A DNA stretch of 64,000 nucleotides from Cantharellus purpuraceus (GCA_025174535.1 JALBUN010000048.1:1426001-1490000), one strand, 5' to 3'. Numbered from the stretch's first letter, positions 1 through 11,523 are shown. Numbers and translations are program-made. Notes: generated by a model from the letters alone, not told the origin.

Positions 1-1803
1 GTGCAGAACTGTCTCCTTTAGTGCCACCTTGGGTAGACGAGGGGCCATAGGGAAATGCCGCAGGCTCTCGCGAAACACCGCCAGTGTGTATTCCTTTTCG
101 AATGATTAGTTCAAAGAGTGTAGAAGGTCACAAGACACCGCTTACGAGTTGAGAGAAATCTTCGAACGACTGGAGAAAAGCGATCAGTATGATGCTGTGC
201 ATCTGGAGTCAGTGAGTGACATACATCCTCTGCTAAGACAACGTGTTGTTCCTCAGGCCACACCCTCCGGACTTCTTCGTATACTTTTGCCTGAACATCA
301 GGGAACAGTGCTAGATGACCCAGAAGGAATGCGAGGGTGTGCGCTGTCGTCTCTATTGGATAGAAGGGGTTTAGTTATTGACTTTGGTCAGGAAGGTGGT
401 GTACGAACCGTGGCCAGCGACGAGGAATATCTGCGAGACCATAGAACCAGTTACAACATGGACTTCATAACGACCCAGGCGAACACGAATACTTACAAAC
501 ATATTGGACAGAAGCTCGTCATCACTCAAGCGTTTCGCCGGATCGGTCTCCACAGCGTTAGCCTCCACTAGCCTTCTGAGGAGATCGTCATGGAGGCGTC
601 CATCGTCCTTTTCCGCGGAGGCTTTGGCCTCACTCAGGGACCGTCGTGATTCGGCAATCAAGCTGCGCAAATGATTCCCCAGTTCCTGATATGCCAATTG
701 CATGCGCGAAAGGAACCGTTGCAAGGGTGGGATGGGAAGCTTGTAAGCCCATGCTGGTGTAGCCCAACGAATAATGATCTGTTCACACGCTGTGCGAAGG
801 GCCTCTCCAAATTGCAGCTGATAGCCAGGGGGAAGAATTGCGGTATCTTCTTTGCCATAGACAATGCGTTGACCAAATGTCGATGCCGAAGTACTGGCCT
901 GTGGGATGTGATCAGAGGCTGCACGGAATGGACAAGTAGGTGCCACACTAACCAGGGTGACCTAAAAGGTATGGATGAACGTCTGAGGGCTCATCGGGCA
1001 CTCGGGGACTTACCTTTTTCATCAATACAGTGACATCCACAGGTCCAAGGGCGGACAACAATCCAAGTTGGCCCAATACTTGCTTGGAGGATTTACATGT
1101 CTCTTTCCACACCAACACAACGTTTCCCTGACATGAAATGAGCCACCGAAAGTGTTATATATTTGGGTGGACTTGCCTCATTAAAAGCTGCGCGCGCAAC
1201 ATCCCTCTGTCTTTTCCAGTCAGGTCCGTCGGAGCCTATATTCTCGTTACATTGCATACACAATTCAGGGGAAATGAACAGACCTATTATATTAATTCCA
1301 TATACATGTAGAACAGCGTATGTTTGCGGGTCTTTTTGAAATGTCCCTGACTTGTCGTTCATTACCGCTTTGATTACTTCTGGGTCAGCGACAAAGACCA
1401 TAGTACGTGGGGTAACAATGGACACAGCAGGCAGGAGGAAGCTACCAGCTTTGACATATGGCTCGAATTTTGAGTTCACTGAACCGATCTTGCCGCGCTG
1501 CGGATTTGGCCATAGGAAACCCAAGTGATGCGAGGGATCAACGGCAATGAGGGAGCAACCGGGTCTACGGATGGGAAATGAACAGTCAGAAAAGAGTGCA
1601 ATGAGGGTCGCCACTGGCAGTGCGCAGACCGTGAACAGTTGGCGGACAAGCCAAGAGAGTGGTCGGACCGGTACAAGGGAAGAGGGGTATATAACAACAT
1701 ACCCTGCGCTTCGAAATGTCCTAAAGCGGATCCATACGGCATAGAGTAGCAATCCAAGGACAGATGAGCAACAGAATGTAGTCAGTACGACTGAAGAAGG
1801 CAT
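1..1803 (-). CDS. Cytochrome P450 monooxygenase, 5' part (runs off left edge)
   Basis: Haem-thiolate monooxygenase, probably ER-anchored. The chosen start (1803) opens a hydrophobic N-terminal segment (VVLTTFCCSSVLGLLLYAVW). Downstream, exons give a P450 core: VFVADPEVIKAVM, then after an intron SDGPDWKRQRDVARAAFNE (C-helix WxxxR type), and the I-helix AGHETTAHTL, which is restored when the intron ending near 352 is removed (donor near 421). A K-helix ExxR (FRESLR) is at about 60-90. The haem-binding Cys loop would lie beyond position 1, so completeness cannot be judged. No frameshift is evident in the part seen. The exact CYP family is not recognised. It is unrelated in sequence detail to the P450 at 30-32.5 kb. 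Confidence 0.88.
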
Positions 1804-4304
1804 GGTATTATGGTAGCGGGTAGTGTAAAATCCCAGAGTCTGACAGCTAGTTATATAGGGCTCCAATCGGCCGCAGAATGAGACATATCCGAACCACTCG
1901 CGTAAAATATATCATCATTCTCTCCGGGATCTGCGAGCACGAGTACAGCATGTGGTCCCTAGGTTGACCTCCACGTCGTGCTAGACTGCGGTATGCCATT
2001 TATTGAACGTGCCGAGGAGATCTCATCAGACGAATCTGCATTGCGGCAAGCCTCGAGGACCAGGCAACATGACGCTGTCGAAAGGTGTCTTGAATTGGTG
2101 GCAAGCAGATCTCGATAGTGATTCCCACCATGTGTATAACGCGTTCTCTAGAGTGCGGTGTTCCATACTCACGCGACCGGCTCGTCAGCGCGCAAAGCCT
2201 GATCGTTTGTTTCATTTTTTGCAAAGCTGATCGTGTAGGGTGATCGGCCACTGCAGACTTTCTCCTCAGGCGCGTGGCGTGACCGTGACATCACAAGCGC
2301 CAAGCGCCGAGCGCACTTTTTTATTACTCTCCTTATTCATACCTTTATGTAGATTCATGGCAACCACACTCACAATTTGTCCTCAGTTATTCCAATCAGC
2401 TTTCTTGCTCCGTTCCTTGCGACAAGGAGCAGACCAAGTCCACCACTGGGTTAGCACCAATCCCACTAGCTAGCCAAGTCGAGCAGGAGGCAATATCAGA
2501 TGTCTCGCCAGAAGTCTCTGATTTCTACTATACACAATATACCTGAAGCGTTTGGTGGTTACCGTGGAAGCTCCGTGAGAGTGTAACCAGTGCCCTGAGA
2601 GCATGGGCCAGGCTTATCCGGAATAAAATGAACGACATGCCGAATGGAGCTGGCTAGCACCGCTTGCTTTGCTATCATGGCGCGTATTCATAGATGTGTC
2701 AATGAGTGATCGGCGATAGAGAAGCGTGTGCTCTCGCCCTACACAGGGCATTTTGGGTCCGAGAGCTTTCATGCTGCAACTTGATAAAAACGGGAGTGGT
2801 TTGGTGGGACGTTACGGTGCCCAGGTCTAAATTCATTTTCATATGATATCTCAATATATAATTGTCAATTCAGCTATTACATTTGACCTGGCGCTTCTGG
2901 CCAGGTATGATGACGCCTGAGACAAGGAAGGAGAGCCCTAGCCGGAATGTGCACCTGCAAGTCTGACCCGTTATGACCTTGCACCACTGATACATACTCT
3001 CTATCGGTTGGTCGTGTATGAAGGGATAGCAGAAGTCTATTGCATCGCCAGTGCACCACAACCGCGACTGGCGGAAAAAAAGGAAGAAAAGGTAGGTGGG
3101 GAAGTGGAATGGTGTAAATAGACAAGTGGAAGTTTCGAAACTTCGCGCGCAAGGTGTGAAGAAGGGAAGAAGAAGCAAAAGACGAGGAACGTGGTATATA
3201 TATAAAGTGGTCAATGCATAGAGTTAATAAGTGGTTATTAGTATGGTATGATGCGAGCATACTCTCACGTGTTTTCTCCAGACCCGATCCAATACATGGC
3301 AGCTTCGCGGGATCATCATCACCTACACATCTATTACTATTGAACCACCATAGCTACTTAACGTGCAGTATTCCAGAGATTGGATTTGTTAGATCCTCGG
3401 ATGTAGTGTGACGTAGCGGGTGTCGTCACCGTAAGCTAGACCACAGGCTGCACCGCCATGCTCAAGACTAGCACGTCCTAGTCCAATATTTGGTAGATCG
3501 CACAACCCCTTACTTGTTAAAATCTGTACAGACAGATCTCAGTCAGTATGTAGAGAATACGACTATATTCCAAGTACCTGTACAGACAGATCTGTACGAC
3601 GTAGTAACATGAGTGAACCAACAGTAAATAAATAAGACTTAATTCCTTACCTCAGTCAGTATGTAGAGAATATGACTAAGGGGAAGGAATGACTGGTGGC
3701 CACAATATATATGGTCACCAGTGTGGAGTGTGGAACAGTGGAATAGTAGTGGATGAGACAAGTGGAACACGGCATGCTTAACCACAATCATGTTGACGCA
3801 CTGTGGTATGTGGATACGTTCCACATTCTAATATTACTCGATATACCTTTGGGCAACGAATAGTAGTGACGGACGTAAGGTTAAAGGTCCGATGAAATCT
3901 TTCGCTCATCAAATTCAGTTTGTAGTTCCAAAGCAGCACTAGTGACCGCAAATAAACCTTGACTTTCCTGGGAACCGTAGTCGTTCTTTCTGCGAAGTCT
4001 CAGAAACCCAAATCAGTTAGCATGTACCTCGTTGCGTGATCGGCAATAATAGCTACCCAAAGGGGTGGCAGTTCCCAAAAGTTATGTCGAGTTGGAAAAT
4101 GCTGGTGAAAGTGTTGAGCATTGCGACGGTATGAACGTAACCTGTAGGCACAAAACAATTTTAACACAATATGGACCTGAAATGTTTGAGCGCTGGAGCT
4201 GAGACTCGTGTACCTGGTGATTGACGGCAGCGGAGTGACAAAACTCAGCTTACCTTCGCGTAACTCATCTCATTGGGACTGTAGTCCGTGTGCATTTTTG
4301 AATA
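1804..4304. other. Gene-poor interval between P450 and EngB-type gene
   Basis: About 2.5 kb in which I find no supported gene on either strand. Short open frames lack splice-consistent extension or family motifs. It includes the promoter side of the P450 and, at 3524-3672, short dispersed direct repeats. The last few hundred bases must hold the promoter of the GTPase gene. Confidence 0.5.
3524..3672. repeat. Interleaved short direct repeats
   Basis: The 16-mer CTGTACAGACAGATCT occurs at 3524-3539 and again at 3578-3593. A 22-bp unit beginning CTCAGTCAGTATG occurs at 3538-3559 and 3651-3672. Together they look like a degraded small repeat or a footprint of a lost element. No coding potential was seen. 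Confidence 0.6.
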
Positions 4305-5289
4305 ATGGCTAGAGCCGCACCACCTCTCGAGTCGCTTCGTCGTCTTAAATCTTACGCTGATGGCGTGAGCGCCGCGAGGAGAGTATTTACTGGTAGCCTA
4401 TCCGCGATGAAATTTCTAGCTTCTGCTCCCACGATTGAATCCATACCCAACCTTAGGGGAATTCCAGAGGTGAGATCACCGACCCGCACAAACAAATCAT
4501 TTTCCCAAAGCTCATATACTAAATCGACAAGCCCCATAGGTCATATTAGTTGGTGCGTCTCCTGCCATACATAGATCAGATAACAATGTCGGCATCTTGC
4601 TGAAAAGTATCAGGGAGGGCCAATGTTGGCAAGAGCACCCTGATAAACTACATTTGTATGAGAAAAGGTCTAGCCGTCACGAGCAGCACACCGGTGTGTT
4701 TTATCACTGTCAACCAGAGCTCTTTTCTTTACGACGAATGAGTATCAGGGGCGAACACAAGCCCTAAATTTTTTCAGCATACAAAGAATGAATGGGAAAG
4801 GTCTGATCAGCATACTCGTCGATGCCCCCGGATACGGTGCACGCGGTCGCCCAGAATGGGGCCAACTCTTCGACCATTACATCCGGAATCGTGAAGAGTG
4901 GGTGTCTCTCCTCTCTGAGCAATAAATACCTTGTCACACGCTGAGCATTTGTGGTCGAGATTAGACTTCGCCGCGTTTATATACTCATAAACGCAGAGCA
5001 TGGCGTAACAGCAGATGACAAGGTCATGCTTCAGTTTTTAGAACGTGAATCACAGCGGATCAAGCGATTCTCGGTACAGCCTGTTCTCACCAAACTGGAC
5101 AAAGTTCCGCTACCCCTTCTTTCAAGAGTAGTAGAGGCCCACCAGCACACCATTTCAGGGACCTCACCCAAGTGCTTGCCCGTTATCCAGACGGCAGTAG
5201 GTAAACGTCAGCTTGGACGAATACAGTTACAGCATTCGATTCTCCAGGCGTGCGGTTGGACACCTCAATTAAAACCAATACCAAAATGA
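4305..5289 (+). CDS. EngB/YihA-type GTPase (probably mitochondrial, Mrx8-like)
   Basis: TRAFAC GTPase of the EngB family. Bacterial EngB and yeast mitochondrial Mrx8 are linked to large-ribosomal-subunit assembly or mitochondrial translation. Splicing at 4305-4469, 4540-4552 (a 13-nt exon), 4614-4693, 4749-4897 and 4965-5289 gives an unbroken 243-residue protein. All G motifs are visible: G1 GRANVGKST, G2 region STPGRTQ, G3 DAPGYG, G4 TKLDK. The first 50 residues are rich in Arg, Ser and Ala, which fits a mitochondrial presequence (inference). The 13-nt exon supplies VILVG directly before the P-loop, so gene callers may miss it. The length matches EngB plus a presequence. Confidence 0.88.
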
Positions 5290-5415
5290 TACTGTAGAAA
5301 AACATGGTTGATTTTAATCTCGAGAGCACGATACAGAACACTGGAAGTACAAGGAGCGTAATACAGAACCATAAACGAGCAACGAATATTGAATGTCAGA
5401 TGGTGATATAACTAA

Positions 5416-6553
5416 TCAGTGAATCCTGTAAGCCTTTCTAATGTTCTCCATTCGTTCAGCGAGTCCTCGACTGTCCGCATCCTGAAAATTGTCATCGATT
5501 GTATGATTCGGATTGGAGAACACTGGTGGAGGCTCATATATGACTTTATAGTCATCGACTTCATCGAAGTTCCTACTTCCCAGTCTTGTGGAACTCGGTA
5601 CATTGAGATAAGGTGAGGTAGATGCAGAGCTGGTCTGGGAGCGTTTCCCATTGGTACTACCCCGCTTGAGATTAGGGGATGTTGGGGATCTGCCATACGA
5701 GATGGGAAAAGCAGCGCCAGAGCGGCTGGGAGGAGATACGGAAGCATTAACGCTGAGCACTTGAGAAGGTCTCGCTTGATGATAACTTGAAGACGCGGGC
5801 ATTGCTCCCCGATTACACTCCTCTTCCCAGCCATCCATCCCGTCGTCCACAGCTCCCTCCTCGTCACCCTCTTCATCGTTCATAACAACGACTTCCTTTC
5901 CTAATGCCTTTTGTCCTTCCTCTATGAGACTACGGATCTTGTCGCCCATCCAATCAATCTGCCATACGGTCTTTCCTCAGAAAGCTTGTTGTACAGCTCA
6001 AATAATGACCCACCTGGTGTTCTAGTCCATCTCCATCATCTCGAGATTCTTCCCGTTGGAATGATGTGAATTTCGTTGGTGATAGGGTGGGGATGGGAGA
6101 TCGGGATGGGGATACGGCAAGAGGCGCCATCATGCGTCGTCGTGGTGTTCGACGCGCCACAGATCTGGGCTTCCTAGGCAGCCTGTGAGGGCGATTGACA
6201 GGTTTACTGTTTGGCTAACGAAGTAAGGTCACCCTTAAAATCCAAGCCTCGTTGAACGTGACGTGCGTGGCTTACCACATCGTCCACCCACTCTTCTCTC
6301 TCATATGGTGGTGGCGGCTCCATCGGCTCGGAGCGATCCTCGTTTGTCGGTTTGCCTCTGTCACGCCACCTGAAACAAGAACACTGTCAGACACATGATT
6401 GCAGTAATGTGCTCGGAATTGGTAGTACATGCGATAAGCGGTCATTCCTACAGCTGTACCAATGAGAGCTGCACTAAAAGCCGTGCTAATAATCGTATCG
6501 GTGAGGGTCTTCCGCCTCTTCGCTGGAGGGAGATCTGCCATAATGGTACACAT
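5416..6553 (-). CDS. Hypothetical single-pass membrane protein
   Basis: I do not recognise a family. Two in-frame ATGs lie at 6553 and 6541. The N-terminus has a basic stretch (AKRRK) followed by one hydrophobic segment (TAFSAALIGTAVGMTAYRM), which suggests one membrane span near residues 25-45. Later exons (about 6275-6370, about 6010-6170, 5416-5950) are Pro/Ser-rich (PPPPYE; SPSRSPIPTLSPTKF) and acidic (NDEEGDEEGAVDDG). The C-terminus is AERMENIRKAYRIH. Splice sites are consensus GT-AG. It could be an organelle or ER membrane adaptor, but no function can be claimed. The upstream gene's proposed stop abuts its first ATG. Confidence 0.6.
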
Positions 6554-7062
6554 TCAGCAGAGTTGAGGAAGAGGGTAGTGGGAGGAAGAGAAAACGGAAG
6601 ACAGCCATAGAAGACGATTCACTCGGATATACCGGTTTGTTGTCCAACGTTCAAACTCCGCTACTGAAGTGTGCATGCAAAGTGCTGACAGGAAGGCACG
6701 GAGGAAGAATATCGCCAATTAAACTTACCGGCGCCCATGTCATCGTCCTCGCCGTCGCCCTTATGAGATTGCGATGCGGCCTCTAGATACCTCGATGGCG
6801 TGTCGATCCATCCGTTCGTGAGGGTGGGCTGGCTGGTAGCTTCACTCGCAGTGCTGCTCGTCGGAGCCCATCCTCGCTTCCTCGATGGCTGTTGTCCATC
6901 CTCTGAAATCGAGGAAGGTGGTAAAGGCCGTTTGGGCGGTGCAGGCAGTTTCCGAGTAATGGTCTGTGGCGCGGTACTCTGTTGAACCCGTTCTTGTTCC
7001 TCGGCTTTCGCCGCGAAAGGATTGAAAACACCACCGCCACTGCTGAACGTAAACTTGAACAT
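6554..7062 (-). CDS. Hypothetical Pro/Ser-rich protein
   Basis: The chosen start (MFKFTFSSGGG) begins a frame rich in Pro, Ser and Lys/Arg (KLPAPPKRPLPPSS; QPSRKRGW), ending in an acidic DDDMGA before a consensus GTAAGT donor near 6729. The best acceptor gives a short C-terminal exon (VAEFERWTTNRYIRVNRLLWL) whose stop is at 6554-6556, directly against the next gene's ATG. No family is recognised. The second exon is less certain than the first. The compact arrangement suggests a short intergenic promoter for the downstream gene, or that the last exon is mispredicted. Confidence 0.45.
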
Positions 7063-7340
7063 TTTTTTCCCCTTCAGCAGTTGATGATCCCGGCCGTGAC
7101 GCGTTGACGTAGGACCTAGGAGGTGGTTGGCGGAAAAAGCGCAGGATCCAGTGCACGTGACTGGTTGTGCACGTGACAAGAATCTGCAGTCGTGCTTGGT
7201 GTTCTCTATGCACAATCTATTATTGTCCCTCCACATCAGGCTTTGGTCTCTGAGATTCAATTTTTGTCTCATCCACAGGTGGTTTATGTCCATGTATCCA
7301 CACATTTCTGTCTCTGCAATGGATGTTTTTGGTCCTATCC

Positions 7341-7885
7341 TGTTATGCACTAGGTCTGTTACGCACTAGGTCCGATTGGGGGTCGGGGATTGGATCGGAG
7401 GTTGGGTCGGAGGTTGGGTCGGGGTCGGAGTATGTTGTGGGGGTCAGAACGGACTTGGCTTCAGCTTATGTGCTGTGCCCTCACTAATACTGGTGTCCAA
7501 GATTTCGGAGATGGAGTATGACTTAGAGAGTTAGGATCGGACTTAGGAGCTAGGCATGATTCGATATTCGAACTGGGGAATGAAGTCCCCAGTCAGGCAA
7601 CTTAAATACATATTTTGAAATCTAATAATAATTACTCCAGTGATGGGTCTCCGAGGCTGACGGCCTTACATGAGTATGTCTGAGTCCAACGGGGATGGAT
7701 GTCTGGGTTCCTATGGTGATGCTGATGCATCAATTGGAACCAGAGACGGATGGGCGGAATCGGCGGTGACAATCGGACAGGTAAATGGAGACGTAGCGGT
7801 TTCCAAATGGAGTATAGATTTCATGTGCGTGGGGATCTGAGTGGATCGGATGGGGATCTGGTCGTTAATGAATATAGTCATAACA
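7341..7885 (-). mobile_element. Gypsy LTR copy (inverse orientation)
   Basis: The reverse complement of this stretch matches the 5' LTR at 9814-10348 along nearly its whole length. It has TGTTA...TAACA-type ends (7357 and 7885). The terminal 16 bases are duplicated at 7341-7356. No matching target duplication is visible at the flanks, so it is either a rearranged solo LTR or one end of a broken element. It diverges moderately from the other copies. Confidence 0.8.
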
Positions 7886-7915
7886 GGGATGGCTCTCAGT
7901 CATCCCCAATGTGGT

Positions 7916-9096
7916 TGTATGGGAACCACCTTTTCCCTATCAAATTCTATTTATGCAGCACCAATGTGCTCTATTTCACTTTTCCATTCCTAAATATCAG
8001 CATATATTTGATGCTTGTACCTGGAATGGACTTATTCAAATATTCTCTATTTTTCCATATTTTTTCAGGAATATTCCATGCAGAGCTCAGCCCAGAATGA
8101 TTTATTTCTGCTGTGCTACAGTTGTGGACCCATAGGTGCCCACAAACCTTCACACAGTCAGCACTCTGCCTCTGGACCAGGCATTTGGCCTGAATTCAAG
8201 CTCAGATGTCTCTGATCAATAAATATTCTGTAACTTGACAACCACAGCCTCTCAGGGCACAATTTTCCATGGAGATCATCACTTGAGATGTGGCTATCCA
8301 TGGCTGTCCAAACCATTGCAGAAAACAGGGTGGATACCCTCCTTTCTGCCTGATCAGTGCCCAGTTCAGGGATCAGAGCAGGTGATTGATGATCAGATCA
8401 GGTGATTGCCTTGGAATATTCTACCCCTTTCCATAACATTCCAGCTGTTTTCTTCTATTATTTGATAGAACATTCCAGAAGCATTATTCAGCTCCTGATC
8501 AGTGTTATTTCAGTGATCAGAACCTGTGATTGGCTTGGAATATTCTACCCCTTTCTTCCACCTTCCACTATCTTCCAGTAGTTTCCATCTATTAATAGGT
8601 AGAATATTCCAGAAGCATTAGTCAGCCCCTGTAAATACAATATATAAGGAGGTCATTCTGCCTCTGAAATAGTAACATATTCAACCTATTCTACCCATCT
8701 TCTGCACACCAGTGTGACTAGAGTGACATACAGTGTCATCCTCTATATCTCAGTAACTGTTGATTACCAGTTCAAGGATCTTTTACAGTTGTATAACTGT
8801 ACTTGATTGCACTCGAAGTAGTGATATTCCTGCTTTGGGCGTGAGTGTAGTATCTGCCTCACGTGACTACAAATCTACAGGGTGAGATTGTCTGTCGATA
8901 GTCCTGCCATTAGTGCTCTTGTTTAAGTTACTAGTGTGTGGTGCCTTCTACTTCACACATTGCTGTTATCCACTTCAGAGTGTCACTGGTTGGACGGTTG
9001 GATTCATCCACCTACTTCTTTTAGCCTCTAAGTGCATTCCCCTCATTTTGGAATATCTGGACCCCCTAAGCATCTGTGAACTCTAGACTCTGGAAG
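7916..9096 (+). mobile_element. Unclassified TG...CA element, copy 1 (3'-truncated)
   Basis: Starts TGTATGGGAACCACC and matches the reverse complement of 15287-16719 closely until 9096, where an inverse gypsy LTR cuts it. It contains a TATATAAGG box near 8640 and two diverged copies of a roughly 110-bp block around 8410-8625 (both carry TTGGAATATTCTACCCC). No coding frame of note. The features fit a large LTR or a non-autonomous element. Confidence 0.75.
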
Positions 9097-9495
9097 TGTT
9101 ACGCACTAGGTCTGATTGGGGGTTGGAGGTTGGGTTGGAGGTTGGGTTGGAGGTTGGGTTGGAGGTTGGGTTGGAGGTTGGGTTGGAGGTTGGGTTGGAG
9201 GTTGGGTTGGAGGTTGGGTTGGAGGTTGGGTTGGAGGTTGGGTGGGAGTCGGAGAGGGAATTGAGGTACGTCGTGGGGGTCAGAACGGACTTGGCTTCAG
9301 CTTATGTGCTGCACCCTCACTAATAATGGTGTCTGAGATTTTGGAGACAGAGTACGACTTAGATAGTTAGGATCAGACTTAGGAACTAGGCGTGATTCAA
9401 TATTCGAACTGGGGATGAAGTCCCCAGTCGGACAGCTTAAATACATATTTGAAATCTAATAATAATTACTCTGGTGATGGGTCTCCAAGGCTGAC
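9097..9495 (-). mobile_element. Gypsy LTR copy with expanded minisatellite (truncated)
   Basis: Inverse copy of the gypsy LTR, beginning TGTTACGCACTAGG and matching the copy at 7357-7885 until it stops abruptly at the junction with another element end (TGTTTTGG at 9496). It carries ten perfect 12-bp units that other copies lack. It interrupts the 1.43-kb element whose copy 1 ends at 9096. Confidence 0.78.
9121..9240 (+). repeat. 12-bp minisatellite, ten perfect units
   Basis: Exactly ten identical units of GGTTGGAGGTTG lie inside an LTR copy. Because 12 is divisible by three and the unit has no stop, all three forward frames are open across it. Homologous positions in other LTR copies hold only a few degenerate units. 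The G-rich strand has many GG/GGG runs. Confidence 0.95.
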
Positions 9496-9813
9496 TGTTT
9501 TGGAACCCACAAAATTATGGTGTTAGGGCAAACTCTAAATCACCACAATTCCATGAATGAACAGCTGAGAAGAATATCAAACCCTGCTGCAGCACAACTC
9601 CAGAAATGATTTAACATTTGTACTTTGGTTACAATCCTTTGTATTGGTCAATGCAGACTATATGCAGAAAAGTAATACGTTTCTTAGCAGCAAGAAATGA
9701 ATAAGACTTCCAGAGTCTAGAGTTCACGGATGCTTAGGGGTCCAGATATTCTAAAAAGAGGGGAATGCACTTAGAGGCTAAAGGAAGTAGGTGGATGAAT
9801 CCAACCGTCCACC
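9496..9813 (-). mobile_element. Unclassified TG...CA element, copy 4 (end fragment)
   Basis: Matches 15287-15604 with few differences, beginning at the terminal TGTTTTGGAACCC. It is cut at 9813 by the TGTTATG start of the gypsy 5' LTR, so the gypsy element inserted into a pre-existing copy of this element. Confidence 0.78.
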
Positions 9814-10348
9814 TGTTATGACTATATTCATTAACGCCCAGATCCCTGTCCGATCCACTCAGATCCCCACACACATGAAATCTATACTCCATTTAGAAAC
9901 CACCATGTTTCCATCTACCTGTCTGATTGTCACCGCCAATTCCACCCATCCATCTCCAGTTCCGATTGATGCATCAGCATCACCATAGGAACCTGGACAT
10001 CCGTCCCCATCAGACTCAGACATACTCATGTAAGGCTGTTGGCCTCGGAGACCCATCACCGGAGTAATTATTATTAGATTTCAAATATGTATTTAAGGTG
10101 CCTGACTGGGGACTTCATTCCCCAGTTCAAATATCAAATCACACCTAGTTCCTAAGTCCGATCCTAACTCTCTAAGTCATACTCCATCTCCAAAATCTTG
10201 GACACCAGTATTAGTGAGGGTGCAGCACATAAGCTGAAGCCAAGTCCATTCCGACCCCCACAATGTATCCAACTCCTTCTCCAACTCCAAACCTCCAACC
10301 AAACCTTCAACCCAATCTCCAACCCCCAATCAGACCTAGTGTGTAACA
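9814..10348 (+). repeat. 5' LTR of the gypsy element
   Basis: 535 bp with terminal TGTTA...TAACA. It matches the reverse complement of 7357-7885. The segment after it (GTATATTTGAACTGCC) should hold the primer-binding site, but I cannot match it to a tRNA 3' end by eye. Confidence 0.85.
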
Positions 10349-10380
10349 GTATATTTGAACTGCCATACTCACTCCTACCA

Positions 10381-11523
10381 ATGCCACGATCCACCGCCAA
10401 TTCTGAATGTGCACAAACCGTCAAGGTGCCTGCTCCCAGCATCAACACCATCCCCGAGGTCATCGAAGAACTGATGGACCACATAGAGGCCGTCAATGAA
10501 GAAGATGACACCCCGCCCTCTCCAAATCTGGTGCAAGCCATCTCCCTGCTCACCAGCAGCATCCATAACCTACAAGCCCCTAAGTCCTGGACCAAGGTCC
10601 AAGAACCCAACCCCTTCAATGGCTCCGATCTGCGAAATCTCAAGCCGTTCTTGGTGCAATGCTGGTTGAATTTCTGCGACTGCCCTGATGCATTCACATC
10701 CAATTGGGCAAAGGTCACCTTCGCCATGTCCTATCTCAAGGGCACTGCACTGGACTACTTCGAGCCAGCGCTCATGGACAACTCCGATGACCCGATATGG
10801 TCAGAAGACTACTCCGACTTCATCTCCAAACTTTGGACCAATTTCGGTCCTTACAACCCTGAGGCCGATGCTGAGAATGAACTCAATCAACTTCAGATGA
10901 AGGAAAATCACAAAATCACAAAATACATTGTGAGTTTCCAGCAGCTAGCCCCAAAAGTCCAATGGGGTGACGCCGCACTCCAACACCAATTTTACATTGG
11001 ACTCCCATCCCGCATCAAGGACGAGATATCATGCATCGGTAAGCCAGATACTTTGGCTACCCTTTGCAAACTTGCCCAATCCATCAATGCCTGTTATTGG
11101 GAACGTCAATCTGAGTTCTCCTGCGAAAATTTGGCTAACAACAAATTGGACAAATCATTGGACAAGACCCCAAAGTCCAACAAGGGCTCCGATAAGAGGA
11201 CCACCACCAACTCAGGCCAGAAATCAAATACTGGTAATGCTGCTGCTTCCGGTTCCAGTCAGAACAACTCCAGCACCAGCAATAACTCCGGAGCTCACAA
11301 GAGTACTCCAGACCTCTCCACCAAGCTGGGGAAGGATGGAAAACTTACCCAGCAGGAACGCCAGCGTCGCATGGACAACAACCTCTGTCTGTTCTGTGGA
11401 AATCCTGGCCACCAAGCCAAGGATTGCAACAAGGCAACCTTGTCTGCAGCAAAGGCAAAGGGCCATGCCACCAATGCCACAACGGACAAGTCCGACGCAA
11501 AAGCGACAGACCCAAAAAAATAA
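10381..11523 (+). CDS. gag: Gypsy Gag (capsid/nucleocapsid)
   Basis: Intact 380-residue frame starting MPRSTANSEC. The central part resembles agaric gypsy capsids (NPFNGSDLRNLKPFL; YLKGTALDYFEPAL). The Ser/Asn/Lys-rich tail carries a CCHC zinc knuckle (CLFCGNPGHQAKDC). The open frame extends upstream into the LTR to 10198, but the first ATG after the LTR is preferred. The stop at 11521 follows a run of seven A. Pol continues in the -1 frame. Unlike pol, gag has no internal stop. Confidence 0.9.
   Translation: MPRSTANSECAQTVKVPAPSINTIPEVIEELMDHIEAVNEEDDTPPSPNLVQAISLLTSSIHNLQAPKSWTKVQEPNPFNGSDLRNLKPFLVQCWLNFCDCPDAFTSNWAKVTFAMSYLKGTALDYFEPALMDNSDDPIWSEDYSDFISKLWTNFGPYNPEADAENELNQLQMKENHKITKYIVSFQQLAPKVQWGDAALQHQFYIGLPSRIKDEISCIGKPDTLATLCKLAQSINACYWERQSEFSCENLANNKLDKSLDKTPKSNKGSDKRTTTNSGQKSNTGNAAASGSSQNNSSTSNNSGAHKSTPDLSTKLGKDGKLTQQERQRRMDNNLCLFCGNPGHQAKDCNKATLSAAKAKGHATNATTDKSDAKATDPKK
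11514..11520 (+). other. Slippery A7 at the gag stop (-1 frameshift site)
   Basis: Seven consecutive A immediately precede the gag TAA. In the gag frame they are read AAA-AAA-TAA. Shifting back one base gives ATA-ATA-AGC and continues directly into the pol frame that contains the protease. This is the classic position for programmed -1 frameshifting. I have not identified a downstream pseudoknot. Confidence 0.65.

Noticed and set aside
8015..8215. 66-residue open frame, identical to one at 16422-16622 on the other strand
   Set aside because: The identity reflects two inverted copies of the non-coding 1.43-kb element; no start context, splice sites or family resemblance.
9076..9370. Three overlapping open frames of about 60-85 residues with repeats such as GWRLGWRLG
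   Set aside because: They are products of the 12-bp minisatellite inside an LTR; the unit length makes all frames open. Not genes.
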